This document shows, piece by piece, positions 1 to 6,481 of a DNA stretch of 9,079 nt (positions within the stretch are counted from its first letter, which is position 1; every line of letters begins with the position of its first letter). The DNA is taken from positions 4,629 to 13,707 of the forward strand of contig DBOM01000034.1 of assembly GCA_002299965.1 (NCBI GenBank), read 5' to 3'. Source of the DNA: Caldiserica bacterium UBA646 (GTDB lineage: Bacteria; Caldisericota; Caldisericia; Caldisericales; Caldisericaceae). Both the position numbers and the translations under genes were made by a program. The notes below the pieces were generated by a model. That model was given only the letters and a program-made list of their open reading frames with translations. It was not told the origin of the DNA and did no database searches.

Positions 1-86
1 AACCCTCTTTTTTTCTCAAAAATAATACGGGAAGAGAAAAAAGAAATGGCAATAACAAAAAGAATGATCGCAAAATATCCTTTCAC
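1..86 (-). CDS. Unidentified membrane or exported protein, N-terminal fragment
   Basis: This is the first 28 codons of a gene that runs off the left edge. It begins with GTG at 86-84, eight bases after a clean GGAGGG ribosome-binding site (minus strand, 100-95), which is why I accept it as a real start. The peptide has a lysine at position 2, then about 20 mostly hydrophobic residues (AIILFVIAISFF core), then a charged EKKRG stretch. That pattern fits an uncleaved signal anchor, a single membrane segment, or a signal peptide without an obvious AXA cleavage site. It lies 25 bases downstream of the isoaspartyl peptidase gene on the same strand, so the two are probably co-transcribed. The family cannot be named from so short a piece. 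Confidence 0.7.
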   Translation of the reverse strand, partial: MKGYFAIILFVIAISFFSSRIIFEKKRG

Positions 87-111
87 CTTATCTTCCCTCC
101 GTTTTTAATCT

Positions 112-963
112 TTAAATTCCTCCGACGCATTCTTCTAAATCTTCCCTCATATACGCATGGAACATTCCCTTCGTATTGTAATGAAAGGAGATATTCCCCA
201 TCTTATCCAGAGCAATAAGTCCCGCTTTGCCATTAATGACATCGAGGTCTTTTATAGATTGCGCAACGGCTTTATCTAAATCCATTTTTTCAAGATAGAA
301 TCCTATTCTCACTGAAAGTACAAGGCGCATAATGTCTTCGCCAATACCTGTCGAAACAGCCCCAAAAGAATCATTTGCATAAAATCCTGAACCAACAAGC
401 GGCGAATCGCCGACTCTTCCCAGATGCTTAAATGGCACACCGCCCGTAGAAACAGCAACTGCAATCTTCCCTGTTCCGTCCAATGCTACTGCTCCTACAG
501 TATCACCGAACCGTGTTTTTCTATAAAGTTTCACAGTACGCTCGGTAAGAAAATATTGCAGCGGTTCAAATTGCATCCCCATTTCCTTTGCAAATGCCTC
601 AGCACCTTTGCCTGTTAAAAAATTATGTTCTGATTTTTCCATAACAAAACGGGCAAGTTCAACAGGACTTTTCACGCAAGTTACAGCAGAAACTGCTCCC
701 ATATTTAGCGTACTCCCATCCATTATGCCTGCGTCCATCTCTACATTACCTTCTTCATTAAGGTAAGAACCTCTGCCTGCATCAAATAAAGGATGGTCTT
801 CAAGAACTTTTACTGCCTCTACAACTGCATCAATTGAACTTTTTCCATTTTTTAGAACAGAAAAACCAGTAGAGCATGCCTTTTTGCATACATCCACGCG
901 AATGGGAACTTCTTCCTCAGATTTAATATCACCTGCACCACCATGCACAATAATTCTTAACAT
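112..963 (-). CDS. iaaA: Isoaspartyl peptidase / L-asparaginase (Ntn hydrolase, family T2)
   Basis: This is a 283-residue member of the Thr-nucleophile asparaginase family (plant-type asparaginase, IaaA, aspartylglucosaminidase). Such enzymes remove isoaspartyl residues from dipeptides and hydrolyse asparagine, and they mature by self-cleavage into alpha and beta chains. The protein opens with IIVHGGAG and carries DAGRGS (61-66) and MDAGIMDG (76-83). The cleavage and nucleophile site is GDT at 153-155, so Thr155 should become the beta-chain N-terminus, giving chains of about 154 and 129 residues. STGG (172-175), GRVGDSP (182-188) and STGIGED (204-210) supply the remaining active-site residues (Thr173, Arg183, Asp186, Thr205, Gly206). 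Their spacing matches the E. coli enzyme. No signal peptide is seen, so it is probably cytoplasmic. The ATG follows an AAGGAAGG site (977-970) and a good promoter at 1016-989. Aspartylglucosaminidase activity is a less likely alternative. Confidence 0.93.
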   Translation of the reverse strand: MLRIIVHGGAGDIKSEEEVPIRVDVCKKACSTGFSVLKNGKSSIDAVVEAVKVLEDHPLFDAGRGSYLNEEGNVEMDAGIMDGSTLNMGAVSAVTCVKSPVELARFVMEKSEHNFLTGKGAEAFAKEMGMQFEPLQYFLTERTVKLYRKTRFGDTVGAVALDGTGKIAVAVSTGGVPFKHLGRVGDSPLVGSGFYANDSFGAVSTGIGEDIMRLVLSVRIGFYLEKMDLDKAVAQSIKDLDVINGKAGLIALDKMGNISFHYNTKGMFHAYMREDLEECVGGI

Positions 964-988
964 ATTACGCCTTCCTTTTTTTTGTTTA

Positions 989-1016
989 ATAATACCAAAA
1001 AGATGGGTTTGGTCAA
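989..1016 (-). promoter_or_regulatory. Sigma70-type promoter for the isoaspartyl peptidase gene
   Basis: Read on the minus strand, TTGACC (1016-1011) is followed by a 16-base spacer and TATTAT (994-989). Transcription would start near 982, giving a leader of about 19 bases that contains the ribosome-binding site. The promoter is divergent from, and does not overlap, the tRNA-Ala promoter. It is inferred from consensus match only. Confidence 0.6.
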
Positions 1017-1034
1017 AGCGCAGTAAAAAAATAA

Positions 1035-1078
1035 TATATTATTGACAATAACGAATAAACCTGTATATTATATTGACA
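1035..1078 (+). repeat. Imperfect direct repeat in the tRNA-Ala promoter region
   Basis: TATATTATTGACA at 1035-1047 recurs as TATATTATATTGACA at 1064-1078, with two extra bases inside the second copy. Each copy couples a -10-like block to a -35-like TTGACA. The TTGACA of the first copy and the TATATTAT of the second form the functional-looking promoter. The outer halves have no good partner: nothing like TTGACA lies about 17 bases before 1035, and nothing like TATAAT lies about 17 bases after 1078. It may be a small tandem duplication or chance in A+T-rich DNA. Confidence 0.5.
1042..1071 (+). promoter_or_regulatory. Promoter for tRNA-Ala and leuS
   Basis: A perfect TTGACA (1042-1047) is followed by TATATTAT. 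The -10 can be read as TATATT (1064-1069, spacer 16) or TATTAT (1066-1071, spacer 18). Either places the transcript start a few bases before the mature tRNA end at 1081, typical for tRNA genes. The 10-mer TGTATATTAT (1062-1071) is identical to the one in the ylxM promoter at 6451-6460. Confidence 0.7.
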
Positions 1079-1080
1079 GT

Positions 1081-1156
1081 GGGGCTATAGCTCAGTTGGG
1101 AGAGTGCCTCCTTGGCGTGGAGGAGGTCAGGGGTTCAAATCCCCTTAGCTCCACCA
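1081..1156 (+). tRNA. tRNA-Ala (anticodon GGC), CCA encoded
   Basis: The 76-base cloverleaf folds completely. The acceptor stem GGGGCTA (1081-1087) pairs with TAGCTCC (1146-1152), the D stem is GCTC/GAGT, the anticodon stem is CCTCC/GGAGG, and the T stem is AGGGG/CCCCT with loop TTCAAAT. The anticodon loop TTGGCGT (1112-1118) gives anticodon GGC at 1114-1116, which reads the alanine codon GCC and, by wobble, GCU. The G3-U70 pair (1083 with 1150), the main alanine identity element for AlaRS, is present and confirms the call. The 3' CCA is encoded at 1154-1156. The leuS start codon follows only 25 bases later, across a T-rich spacer, so the tRNA is probably cut from a shared tRNA-leuS transcript. 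Confidence 0.97.
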
Positions 1157-1181
1157 GTTTTTTATTTTTTATAGAGGAAAT

Positions 1182-3650
1182 ATGGAAAAAGAATACAATT
1201 ACTCAGAAATTCAAAAAAAATGGCAAAAATATTGGGAAGAAAATAATTTTTACAGAGCAGAAGATTTCTCAGAAAAGCCAAAATATTATATTATGGTAAT
1301 GTACCCGTATCCGTCAGGTTCCGGGCTTCATGTAGGCCACTGCAGAAATTACATCCCAGCAGATGTAGTAGCCAGATACAAAAGAATGAAAGGTTTTAAC
1401 GTGCTAAATCCAATTGGATATGATGCGTTTGGTTTGCCTACTGAAAACTACGCGATAGAAAAAGGTATACCACCACAGGAAATTACAAAAAAAAATATAG
1501 AAATATTTAGACAACAACTAAAAAATCTCGGCATTTCTTACGATTGGACAAGGGAAATAAATACCTCGTCTCCTGAATATTATAAATGGACGGAATGGTT
1601 TTTCCTTCTTTTGTACAAGCGAGGTCTTGCATACAAAGATTACAGCGCTCAATGGTGGTGTCCGCACTGCAAAACAGTACTTGCCAATGAACAACTTATA
1701 AATGGCAAATGCTGGCGTTGTGATACTCCCGTTGTAAAAAAAAGGCTGGCAGAATGGTTTTTTAAAATTACAGAATACGCCGATGCGTTAGAAAAAGATT
1801 TAGAAACAATTGACTGGCCCGAAAAAATCAAGTCAATGCAAAAAAACTGGATCGGCAAAAGCAAAGGGACAGAAATAAACTTCAAGGCAGCAACCGCAGA
1901 TGGCACTGAATACGATATCCCTGTTTTTACCACACGGATAGACACAATTTTTGGTGTCACATTCCTCGTTGTTGCGCCCGAGCATTCTCTTGCAAAAACG
2001 CTCACAACAGAAGAAAACAGAGAAAAAGTTCTTGAATACATCAAAAAAGCGGAAAGTGAAAAAGAAATAGATCGCTTATCCACAGAAAAGGAAAAGACTG
2101 GCATATTTACAGGCTCCTATGCTATGAATCCGTTAAATAATGAGAAAGTGCCTATTCTTGTAGGCGATTACGTTGTTGGGACATACGGGACTGGCGCAGT
2201 AATGAGTGTACCCGCACATGACCAGAGAGATTTCGTTTTTGCCAAAAAATATAAATTGCCGATAAGACAGGTAATAAGCCCTGACGGAAAAGAACACGAG
2301 CTAACTGAAGCATATACAGAAGACGGCATTTTGATAAATTCAGGAGCATTTAGCACATTAAAGAGTAATGAAGCAAGAGAGAAACTTGCAACACACATTG
2401 AAAAAAATCATTTAGGAAAATCCGTTACCAGATCCCATATCAGGGATTGGCTGATATCAAGGCAGAGATACTGGGGCGCTCCAATACCTGTTATCCATTG
2501 TGAGAAACACGGAATAGTACCTGTGCCAGAAGAAAATTTACCCGTCCTTCTGCCTGATGAAGTAGATTTTACGCCAAGAAACACAGGAGAATCGCCACTC
2601 GCCAATGACCTTGACTTTGTAAACACTACCTGCCCAATATGTGGTGGACCAGCAAAAAGAGAAACCGACACACAGGATGGCTTTGCTTGTTCTTCGTGGT
2701 ACTATCTACGCTATGTAGATCCTCATAACGACAAAGCTCCTTTTGACCGCAAAAAAAGTGATTATTGGCTCCCCGTTGACCTTTACATTGGCGGCGCAGA
2801 ACATGCCGTAATGCACCTCCTCTATTCGCGCTTTTATGCAAAAGTAATGTATGACGCGGGGCTTATCGGCTTTAACGAACCATTTAAAAAACTACTGAAT
2901 CAAGGGATGATACTGGGAATAGACCATCAAAAGATGAGTAAATCAAAAGGAAACGTAGTAAATCCAGATGATGTGATAAAACAGTACGGCGCAGATACGC
3001 TACGCATGTACATTTTATTTATGGGTCCTTTTGACCAGGATGCTATATGGAGCGTAGAAACTATAAACGGGACACACAGATTTATAAAAAAATTGTGGAC
3101 ATTATTTACCAGTGCAATAGAAGAAAAGAAAACAGAAAAAGTTACACTCAGGAAAGAAAAAGAAATAAACGTGATACAAGATAAAATGATCCAAAAAATT
3201 ACAGATCAACTTGAAAACTACAAATTCAATACAACGATAAGCAGCTTCATGGAATGGCTCAACTTCCTCAACAAATCTGCCCGAGAAATACCAGACATCA
3301 TAAAAACAGACGCATTTACGGAAACAATGGAAACATTTATCAAAATGCTTGCACCAATCGCCCCGCACATGGCAGACGAGCTATGGAGCAGATTAGACCA
3401 TAAAGAGAGCGTACATTTAGAGCAATGGCCACAAGCAACAGGGATTTATAAAGAAGAGAAGGTAAGCATTGTCCTGGAAGTAAATGGAAAAGTAAGAGAT
3501 ACAATTGAAATAGGAAAAGACACGGATGAACAAACTGTAAAAGAAATTGCATCGAACAGAGAGAAAATTAAAAAAATGACATCAGAAGGAACAATTTTAA
3601 AGATAATATATGTTAAAAACAAATTGCTTAACATTGTATTAAAAAAATAA
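1182..3650 (+). CDS. leuS: Leucyl-tRNA synthetase (short form without leucine-specific domain)
   Basis: LeuRS charges tRNA-Leu with leucine in the cytoplasm and edits mischarged products. The 822-residue protein has the class I signatures HVGH (50-53) and KMSKS (584-588). Its zinc module is C160-x2-C163 with C177-x2-C180. The CP1 editing domain (about 226-410) has TTRIDT (250-255) and VPAHDQRD (343-350), with Asp347 expected to hold the amino group of the misacylated residue. A second partial cysteine set (C484, C487, C503) precedes SSWYYLRY. The helical anticodon-binding domain follows (about 640-755), then the small C-terminal domain (about 758-822). QGM (574-576) is followed almost at once by KMSKS, so the long insertion seen there in E. 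coli LeuRS is absent, as in Bacillus enzymes. The ATG follows GAGG (1174-1177) at a short 4-base spacing. No T-box leader fits in the gap; transcription probably comes from the tRNA promoter. Confidence 0.98.
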   Translation: MEKEYNYSEIQKKWQKYWEENNFYRAEDFSEKPKYYIMVMYPYPSGSGLHVGHCRNYIPADVVARYKRMKGFNVLNPIGYDAFGLPTENYAIEKGIPPQEITKKNIEIFRQQLKNLGISYDWTREINTSSPEYYKWTEWFFLLLYKRGLAYKDYSAQWWCPHCKTVLANEQLINGKCWRCDTPVVKKRLAEWFFKITEYADALEKDLETIDWPEKIKSMQKNWIGKSKGTEINFKAATADGTEYDIPVFTTRIDTIFGVTFLVVAPEHSLAKTLTTEENREKVLEYIKKAESEKEIDRLSTEKEKTGIFTGSYAMNPLNNEKVPILVGDYVVGTYGTGAVMSVPAHDQRDFVFAKKYKLPIRQVISPDGKEHELTEAYTEDGILINSGAFSTLKSNEAREKLATHIEKNHLGKSVTRSHIRDWLISRQRYWGAPIPVIHCEKHGIVPVPEENLPVLLPDEVDFTPRNTGESPLANDLDFVNTTCPICGGPAKRETDTQDGFACSSWYYLRYVDPHNDKAPFDRKKSDYWLPVDLYIGGAEHAVMHLLYSRFYAKVMYDAGLIGFNEPFKKLLNQGMILGIDHQKMSKSKGNVVNPDDVIKQYGADTLRMYILFMGPFDQDAIWSVETINGTHRFIKKLWTLFTSAIEEKKTEKVTLRKEKEINVIQDKMIQKITDQLENYKFNTTISSFMEWLNFLNKSAREIPDIIKTDAFTETMETFIKMLAPIAPHMADELWSRLDHKESVHLEQWPQATGIYKEEKVSIVLEVNGKVRDTIEIGKDTDEQTVKEIASNREKIKKMTSEGTILKIIYVKNKLLNIVLKK

Positions 3651-3661
3651 TTCATTATAAT
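3634..3661 (+). promoter_or_regulatory. Possible promoter for the rpmF-plsX-rnc-ftsY group
   Basis: A perfect TATAAT (3656-3661) lies just after the leuS stop, with a weak -35 TTGTAT (3634-3639) at 16-base spacing. A start near 3668 would give a leader of about 39 bases before rpmF. The -35 matches consensus at only three positions, so read-through from leuS may contribute. No FapR-like operator, which often sits before plsX in Bacilli, is visible. Confidence 0.45.
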
Positions 3662-3692
3662 AACACGGCTGTAAAAGTTATAAAATAGAAAA

Positions 3693-3697
3693 AGGAG
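3693..3697 (+). promoter_or_regulatory. Ribosome-binding site that fixes the rpmF start
   Basis: AGGAG ends directly before an in-frame TTG at 3698 and lies 9 bases before ATG at 3707. A TTG with zero spacing cannot use this site, so ATG 3707 is the start. The resulting N-terminus MANPKKK also resembles the usual L32 beginning. Confidence 0.8.
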
Positions 3698-3706
3698 TTG
3701 AAAGCA

Positions 3707-3910
3707 ATGGCGAACCCCAAGAAAAAAACAACAAAAAGTAAAAAGGGAATGAGACAGTGGAAAGAAAAGATTAAATCACCCAATTTGATTGAGTGTCCTC
3801 ACTGCCACAATTTTATTCTTTCTCACCACGTCTGCCCTTATTGCGGATATTACAATGGAAAACCTGTTGTTGCAATGAAAACAAAAAAAGCGAAGAAACC
3901 AACAACTTAA
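3707..3910 (+). CDS. rpmF: 50S ribosomal protein L32, zinc-ribbon form
   Basis: This 67-residue basic protein is bacterial L32, a component of the large ribosomal subunit. The lysine-rich N-terminus (MANPKKKTTKSKKG) is typical of the family and is followed by a zinc ribbon with two pairs of cysteines, C30-x2-C33 and C43-x2-C46. It is therefore the zinc-binding (C+) paralogue type; bacteria that also have a C- form switch under zinc shortage, but no second copy is seen here. The tail is lysine-rich and short. Only one base separates its stop from the plsX start, so the pair is translationally coupled, matching the widespread rpmF-plsX pairing. The DUF177 gene (yceD) that often precedes rpmF is absent; leuS lies there instead. 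Confidence 0.95.
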   Translation: MANPKKKTTKSKKGMRQWKEKIKSPNLIECPHCHNFILSHHVCPYCGYYNGKPVVAMKTKKAKKPTT

Positions 3911-3911
3911 T

Positions 3912-4913
3912 ATGCATATTGCATTAGATGGCATGGGGGGAGATTATGCCCCTCAAGAAACAGTAAAAGGAGCAATAGAGACTTTAAAAGAATTAGAAGA
4001 CATCCAGATTATCATAACCGGCGATAAAAGTTTAATTCAAAAAGAACTGCTCAAATATCCTTCAAAGCTGAAAGATAGAGTGTCTATATATCCTACAACA
4101 CAAATTGTTACGATGCACGATCATCCAAAAGACGCACTTCTTACAAAAAAAGATTCCTCTCTGTACAAAGCAATAGAACTCGTAAAAAACAAAGAGGCAG
4201 TAGGAATTGTCAGTGCAGGGAATACTGGCGCACAAATGGCTATTTCACTATTTGTACTGGGCAGAATAACAGGAATAATACGCCCTGCAATCGCAGTACC
4301 TATGCCCTTTCCACATTCAATGGGCCTGCTAATAGATGCCGGAGCAAATACTGATTGCAATACAAAACAGCTTGTCCAATTTGCTCTCATGGGCAAAATA
4401 TACCTTGAAAACATGTTGAAAAGAAAAGTAACCATAGGGCTTTTGAATATAGGAACCGAGGAAGAGAAAGGATCAAAACTTACACAAGAGGCTTATCAAT
4501 CACTTAAAAACATGTTTGAAGAATTTAAAGGACATATAGAAGGGGATAAAATACTAACAGGAGAGGTAGATGTAATAGTTACAGATGGCTTTACCGGGAA
4601 TATAGCACTAAAAACAATAGAAGGCACCGCTGAGCGTATTGTCAGCACATTAAAAGCAGAAATCAAAAAAAGCAATCTCGCAGCCGTGGGAGCACTACTT
4701 ATGAAAAATGCAATGAAAAACCTATTTAAACAACTCGATTACGAAACATTTGGCGGTTCACCTCTTCTGGGAACAAACGGTATTTCTATTATCGCACATG
4801 GCCGCTCATCACACGTTGCAATAAAGAACGCCATCAAAATGTGTTACAAAATGGAAAAAGAAAAGATTATTGAAAAAACAATTCAACAACTAAATCATGG
4901 AAACTTTGCATAA
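3912..4913 (+). CDS. plsX: Phosphate acyltransferase PlsX
   Basis: PlsX converts acyl-ACP and phosphate to acyl-phosphate, which PlsY then uses to acylate glycerol-3-phosphate at the start of phospholipid synthesis. It is a soluble protein that associates with the inner membrane face. The 333-residue protein carries the family motifs throughout: DGMGGDYAP (6-14), SAGNTGA (101-107), DAGAN (142-146), NIGTEEEKG (179-187), TDGFTGN (224-230) and GTNGISIIAHGRSS (287-300). Its length is normal. The ATG opens with the typical MHIALDGMGGD, but no ribosome-binding site precedes it, consistent with re-initiation after rpmF one base upstream. Its last 17 bases overlap the proposed rnc start. The fabD, fabG and acpP genes that follow plsX in many Bacillota are not here. 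Confidence 0.97.
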   Translation: MHIALDGMGGDYAPQETVKGAIETLKELEDIQIIITGDKSLIQKELLKYPSKLKDRVSIYPTTQIVTMHDHPKDALLTKKDSSLYKAIELVKNKEAVGIVSAGNTGAQMAISLFVLGRITGIIRPAIAVPMPFPHSMGLLIDAGANTDCNTKQLVQFALMGKIYLENMLKRKVTIGLLNIGTEEEKGSKLTQEAYQSLKNMFEEFKGHIEGDKILTGEVDVIVTDGFTGNIALKTIEGTAERIVSTLKAEIKKSNLAAVGALLMKNAMKNLFKQLDYETFGGSPLLGTNGISIIAHGRSSHVAIKNAIKMCYKMEKEKIIEKTIQQLNHGNFA

Positions 4914-5628
4914 AACAATTTACACCAAACTTAGAATGCTCGAGAAATTTATAAAAAGGAGAATTCCCTTTTCGAAAAGGAAATTATTCATTATGGCAAT
5001 TACTCATTCCTCGTTCAGCGGAGAATTTCCTGACTACCCATCAAATGAAAGACTTGAATTTTTAGGAGATACAGTGCTATCACTTGCTGTTACAGACTAC
5101 CTCTTCAGTCACTATCCATTCCTTTCAGAAGGCGAACTTAGCAAAAAACGAGCTTACATAGTAAGCGAAAAAGGCCTGTCAGAAAAAGCGCTGTCGCTAA
5201 ACATAGGAGACATCCTGCTATTCGGAAAAGGAGAAGAAAGGAGCGGAGGCAAGTTCAAAAAAGCGTTGCTTGCAGACGCCCTTGAAGCAATTATTGCGGC
5301 AATATTCATCGCATTTGGATTTGCTGAAGCAGAAAAATTTATCTTAAGAATACTGTCGCCGGAATTGAAAGAGGTCGAAAACATAGAAACAACAGACTAC
5401 AAAACACAACTGCAAGAAATCACTCAAAAAAAATTCCATACCACGCCTGAATACATAATAGTAAAAGAAACTGGATCCCCGAGAAATAAAATGTTTTTTG
5501 CAAAAGTATCGCTCGATGAAACCATATTAGGACAGGGAAAAGGAAGCTCTAAAAAAGAAGCAGAAGAACATGCAGCTAAAGAGGCGCTACAAAATGAAAT
5601 TATTAAAAACGATCAAGAAAATATTTGA
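4897..5628 (+). CDS. rnc: Ribonuclease III
   Basis: RNase III cuts double-stranded RNA, including the rRNA precursor and many mRNA hairpins, as a homodimer needing Mg2+. The 243-residue protein has the signature NERLEFLGD (50-58), giving catalytic Glu54 and Asp58, and a second acidic pair Asp127 and Glu130 in ADALEA. These match E. coli E41, D45, D114 and E117 in spacing. A C-terminal double-stranded RNA-binding domain spans about 167-235, ending in the characteristic SSKKEAEEHAAKEAL. The chosen ATG overlaps plsX by 17 bases and lacks a clear ribosome-binding site, so translation is probably coupled. An ATG at 4936 is an alternative that would shorten the N-terminus by 13 residues. The tail overlaps ftsY. 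The smc gene that often lies between rnc and ftsY is absent. Confidence 0.96.
   Translation: METLHKTIYTKLRMLEKFIKRRIPFSKRKLFIMAITHSSFSGEFPDYPSNERLEFLGDTVLSLAVTDYLFSHYPFLSEGELSKKRAYIVSEKGLSEKALSLNIGDILLFGKGEERSGGKFKKALLADALEAIIAAIFIAFGFAEAEKFILRILSPELKEVENIETTDYKTQLQEITQKKFHTTPEYIIVKETGSPRNKMFFAKVSLDETILGQGKGSSKKEAEEHAAKEALQNEIIKNDQENI
5581..5584 (+). promoter_or_regulatory. Ribosome-binding site supporting the ftsY start at 5594
   Basis: GAGG inside the 3' end of rnc lies 9 bases before ATG 5594. An earlier in-frame ATG at 5570 has only a weak AGAAG upstream and would add eight residues (MQLKRRYK) not expected in the family, so 5594 is preferred. Confidence 0.65.
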
Positions 5629-6436
5629 GAAAAACGATAGCAATTCCATTGAAAATATTGAAGAATTCATGCTTGAAAACAACTTCGGCGTGGAATTTGC
5701 TGAAAATTTCATTGAAAAAATCAGAGAAGAGAGAGTTACAGACAAAAATATAGAAGAAACTCTAAAAGAAAGTATAAAAAACATTTTAGACAATACTGAT
5801 CCAAAAATACATTTCGCTAACAGCATCCCTGCCGTGTTTCTCTTCGTAGGCACAAACGGGACAGGTAAAACAACAAGCATAGCAAAATTGGCACACCTCT
5901 ACAAAAACCAGGGCAAAAAAGTAATGTTAGTTGCAGGAGATACATTCAGGGCAGCAGCATCAAAACAATTAGAAATATGGGCAACCAAATTAAACATTCC
6001 GATAGTAATGCAAAAAGAGGGAAGCGACCCTGGAGCAGTGGTATTCGATGGTTTAAATAGCGCTGTAAGCAAAAATATAGACATTCTGCTTATAGATAGC
6101 GCGGGGAGAGTAGAAACAAAGAAAAACCTGCTGAAAGAACTCCAAAAAATAGAACGCGTCATCGAAAAAAAAATTGGCCGTAAGCCAGATGAAACATTGC
6201 TTGTGCTTGACGCATATACGGGACAAAACGGTCTTGCTCAAATTGAAATATTCTCATCAATGGTGAACATTTCAGGCATAATACTTACAAAAATTGATGG
6301 CAGCTCCTCTGGAGGAATAATAATACCAATCGTCCAAAAATACGGAATACCCGTAAAGTTCATTTGCACAGGCGAAAACATAGAAGATATAGAGCAATTT
6401 AATACAGAAGCATTTATTAAAATGCTTTCTGGTTGA
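5594..6436 (+). CDS. ftsY: Signal recognition particle receptor FtsY
   Basis: FtsY is the membrane-side SRP receptor GTPase. It pairs with Ffh to hand ribosomes to the Sec translocon. From ATG 5594 it is 280 residues and consists of the NG core only; the acidic N-terminal A domain of E. coli FtsY is absent. The short lysine-rich start (MKLLKTIKKIF) could serve as an amphipathic membrane helix. The N domain covers about 1-75. The G domain shows the P-loop GTNGTGKTT (86-94), DTFRAAA (116-122), DSAGR (168-172), LDAYTGQN (205-212) and TKIDGSSSGG (232-241). Usual forms of the last three are DTAGR, DATTGQN and TKLDGTAKGG, so the basic residue of the final motif is missing. The closing loop reads CTGE instead of GVGE. 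It overlaps rnc by 35 bases. FtsY rather than a second Ffh is indicated by DTFRAAA and the missing M domain. Confidence 0.95.
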   Translation: MKLLKTIKKIFEKNDSNSIENIEEFMLENNFGVEFAENFIEKIREERVTDKNIEETLKESIKNILDNTDPKIHFANSIPAVFLFVGTNGTGKTTSIAKLAHLYKNQGKKVMLVAGDTFRAAASKQLEIWATKLNIPIVMQKEGSDPGAVVFDGLNSAVSKNIDILLIDSAGRVETKKNLLKELQKIERVIEKKIGRKPDETLLVLDAYTGQNGLAQIEIFSSMVNISGIILTKIDGSSSGGIIIPIVQKYGIPVKFICTGENIEDIEQFNTEAFIKMLSG

Positions 6437-6460
6437 CAAATCTGAATTTTTGTATATTAT
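6433..6460 (+). promoter_or_regulatory. Promoter for ylxM-ffh, embedded in the ftsY stop codon
   Basis: A perfect TTGACA (6433-6438) contains the ftsY TGA stop (6434-6436). TATTAT (6455-6460) follows at 16-base spacing inside the 10-mer TGTATATTAT (6451-6460), which also occurs in the tRNA-Ala promoter. A start near 6467 leaves a leader of only about 15 bases, with the AGGAGG ribosome-binding site almost at the 5' end. Confidence 0.65.
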
Positions 6461-6481
6461 TGCTAAAAACAGGAGGCAAAA

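Noticed and set aside
1157..1181. Intrinsic terminator after the tRNA
   Set aside because: T tracts are present, but the only nearby hairpins belong to the tRNA fold itself, and the T-arm hairpin is too far from the T tract. leuS would otherwise have no promoter.
1157..1181. T-box or other riboswitch for leuS
   Set aside because: The gap is 25 bases, far too short for a T-box, and no T-box signature is found in 964-1080.
1042..1299. An 85-codon plus-strand reading frame across the tRNA and the leuS start
   Set aside because: It begins inside the promoter -35, runs through the tRNA and then out of frame within leuS. It is a shadow, and has no ribosome-binding site.
1649..2104. A 151-codon minus-strand reading frame inside leuS
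   Set aside because: It lies opposite a conserved LeuRS region, starts without a ribosome-binding site, and its composition is the reverse image of LeuRS codons.
3651..3706. FapR operator or terminator between leuS and rpmF
   Set aside because: No inverted repeat like the FapR site and no GC-rich hairpin followed by a T run is visible; only a TATAAT stands out.
3698..3706. TTG at 3698 as the rpmF start
   Set aside because: The AGGAG site ends directly before it, and L32 proteins begin at the MANPKK position encoded from 3707.
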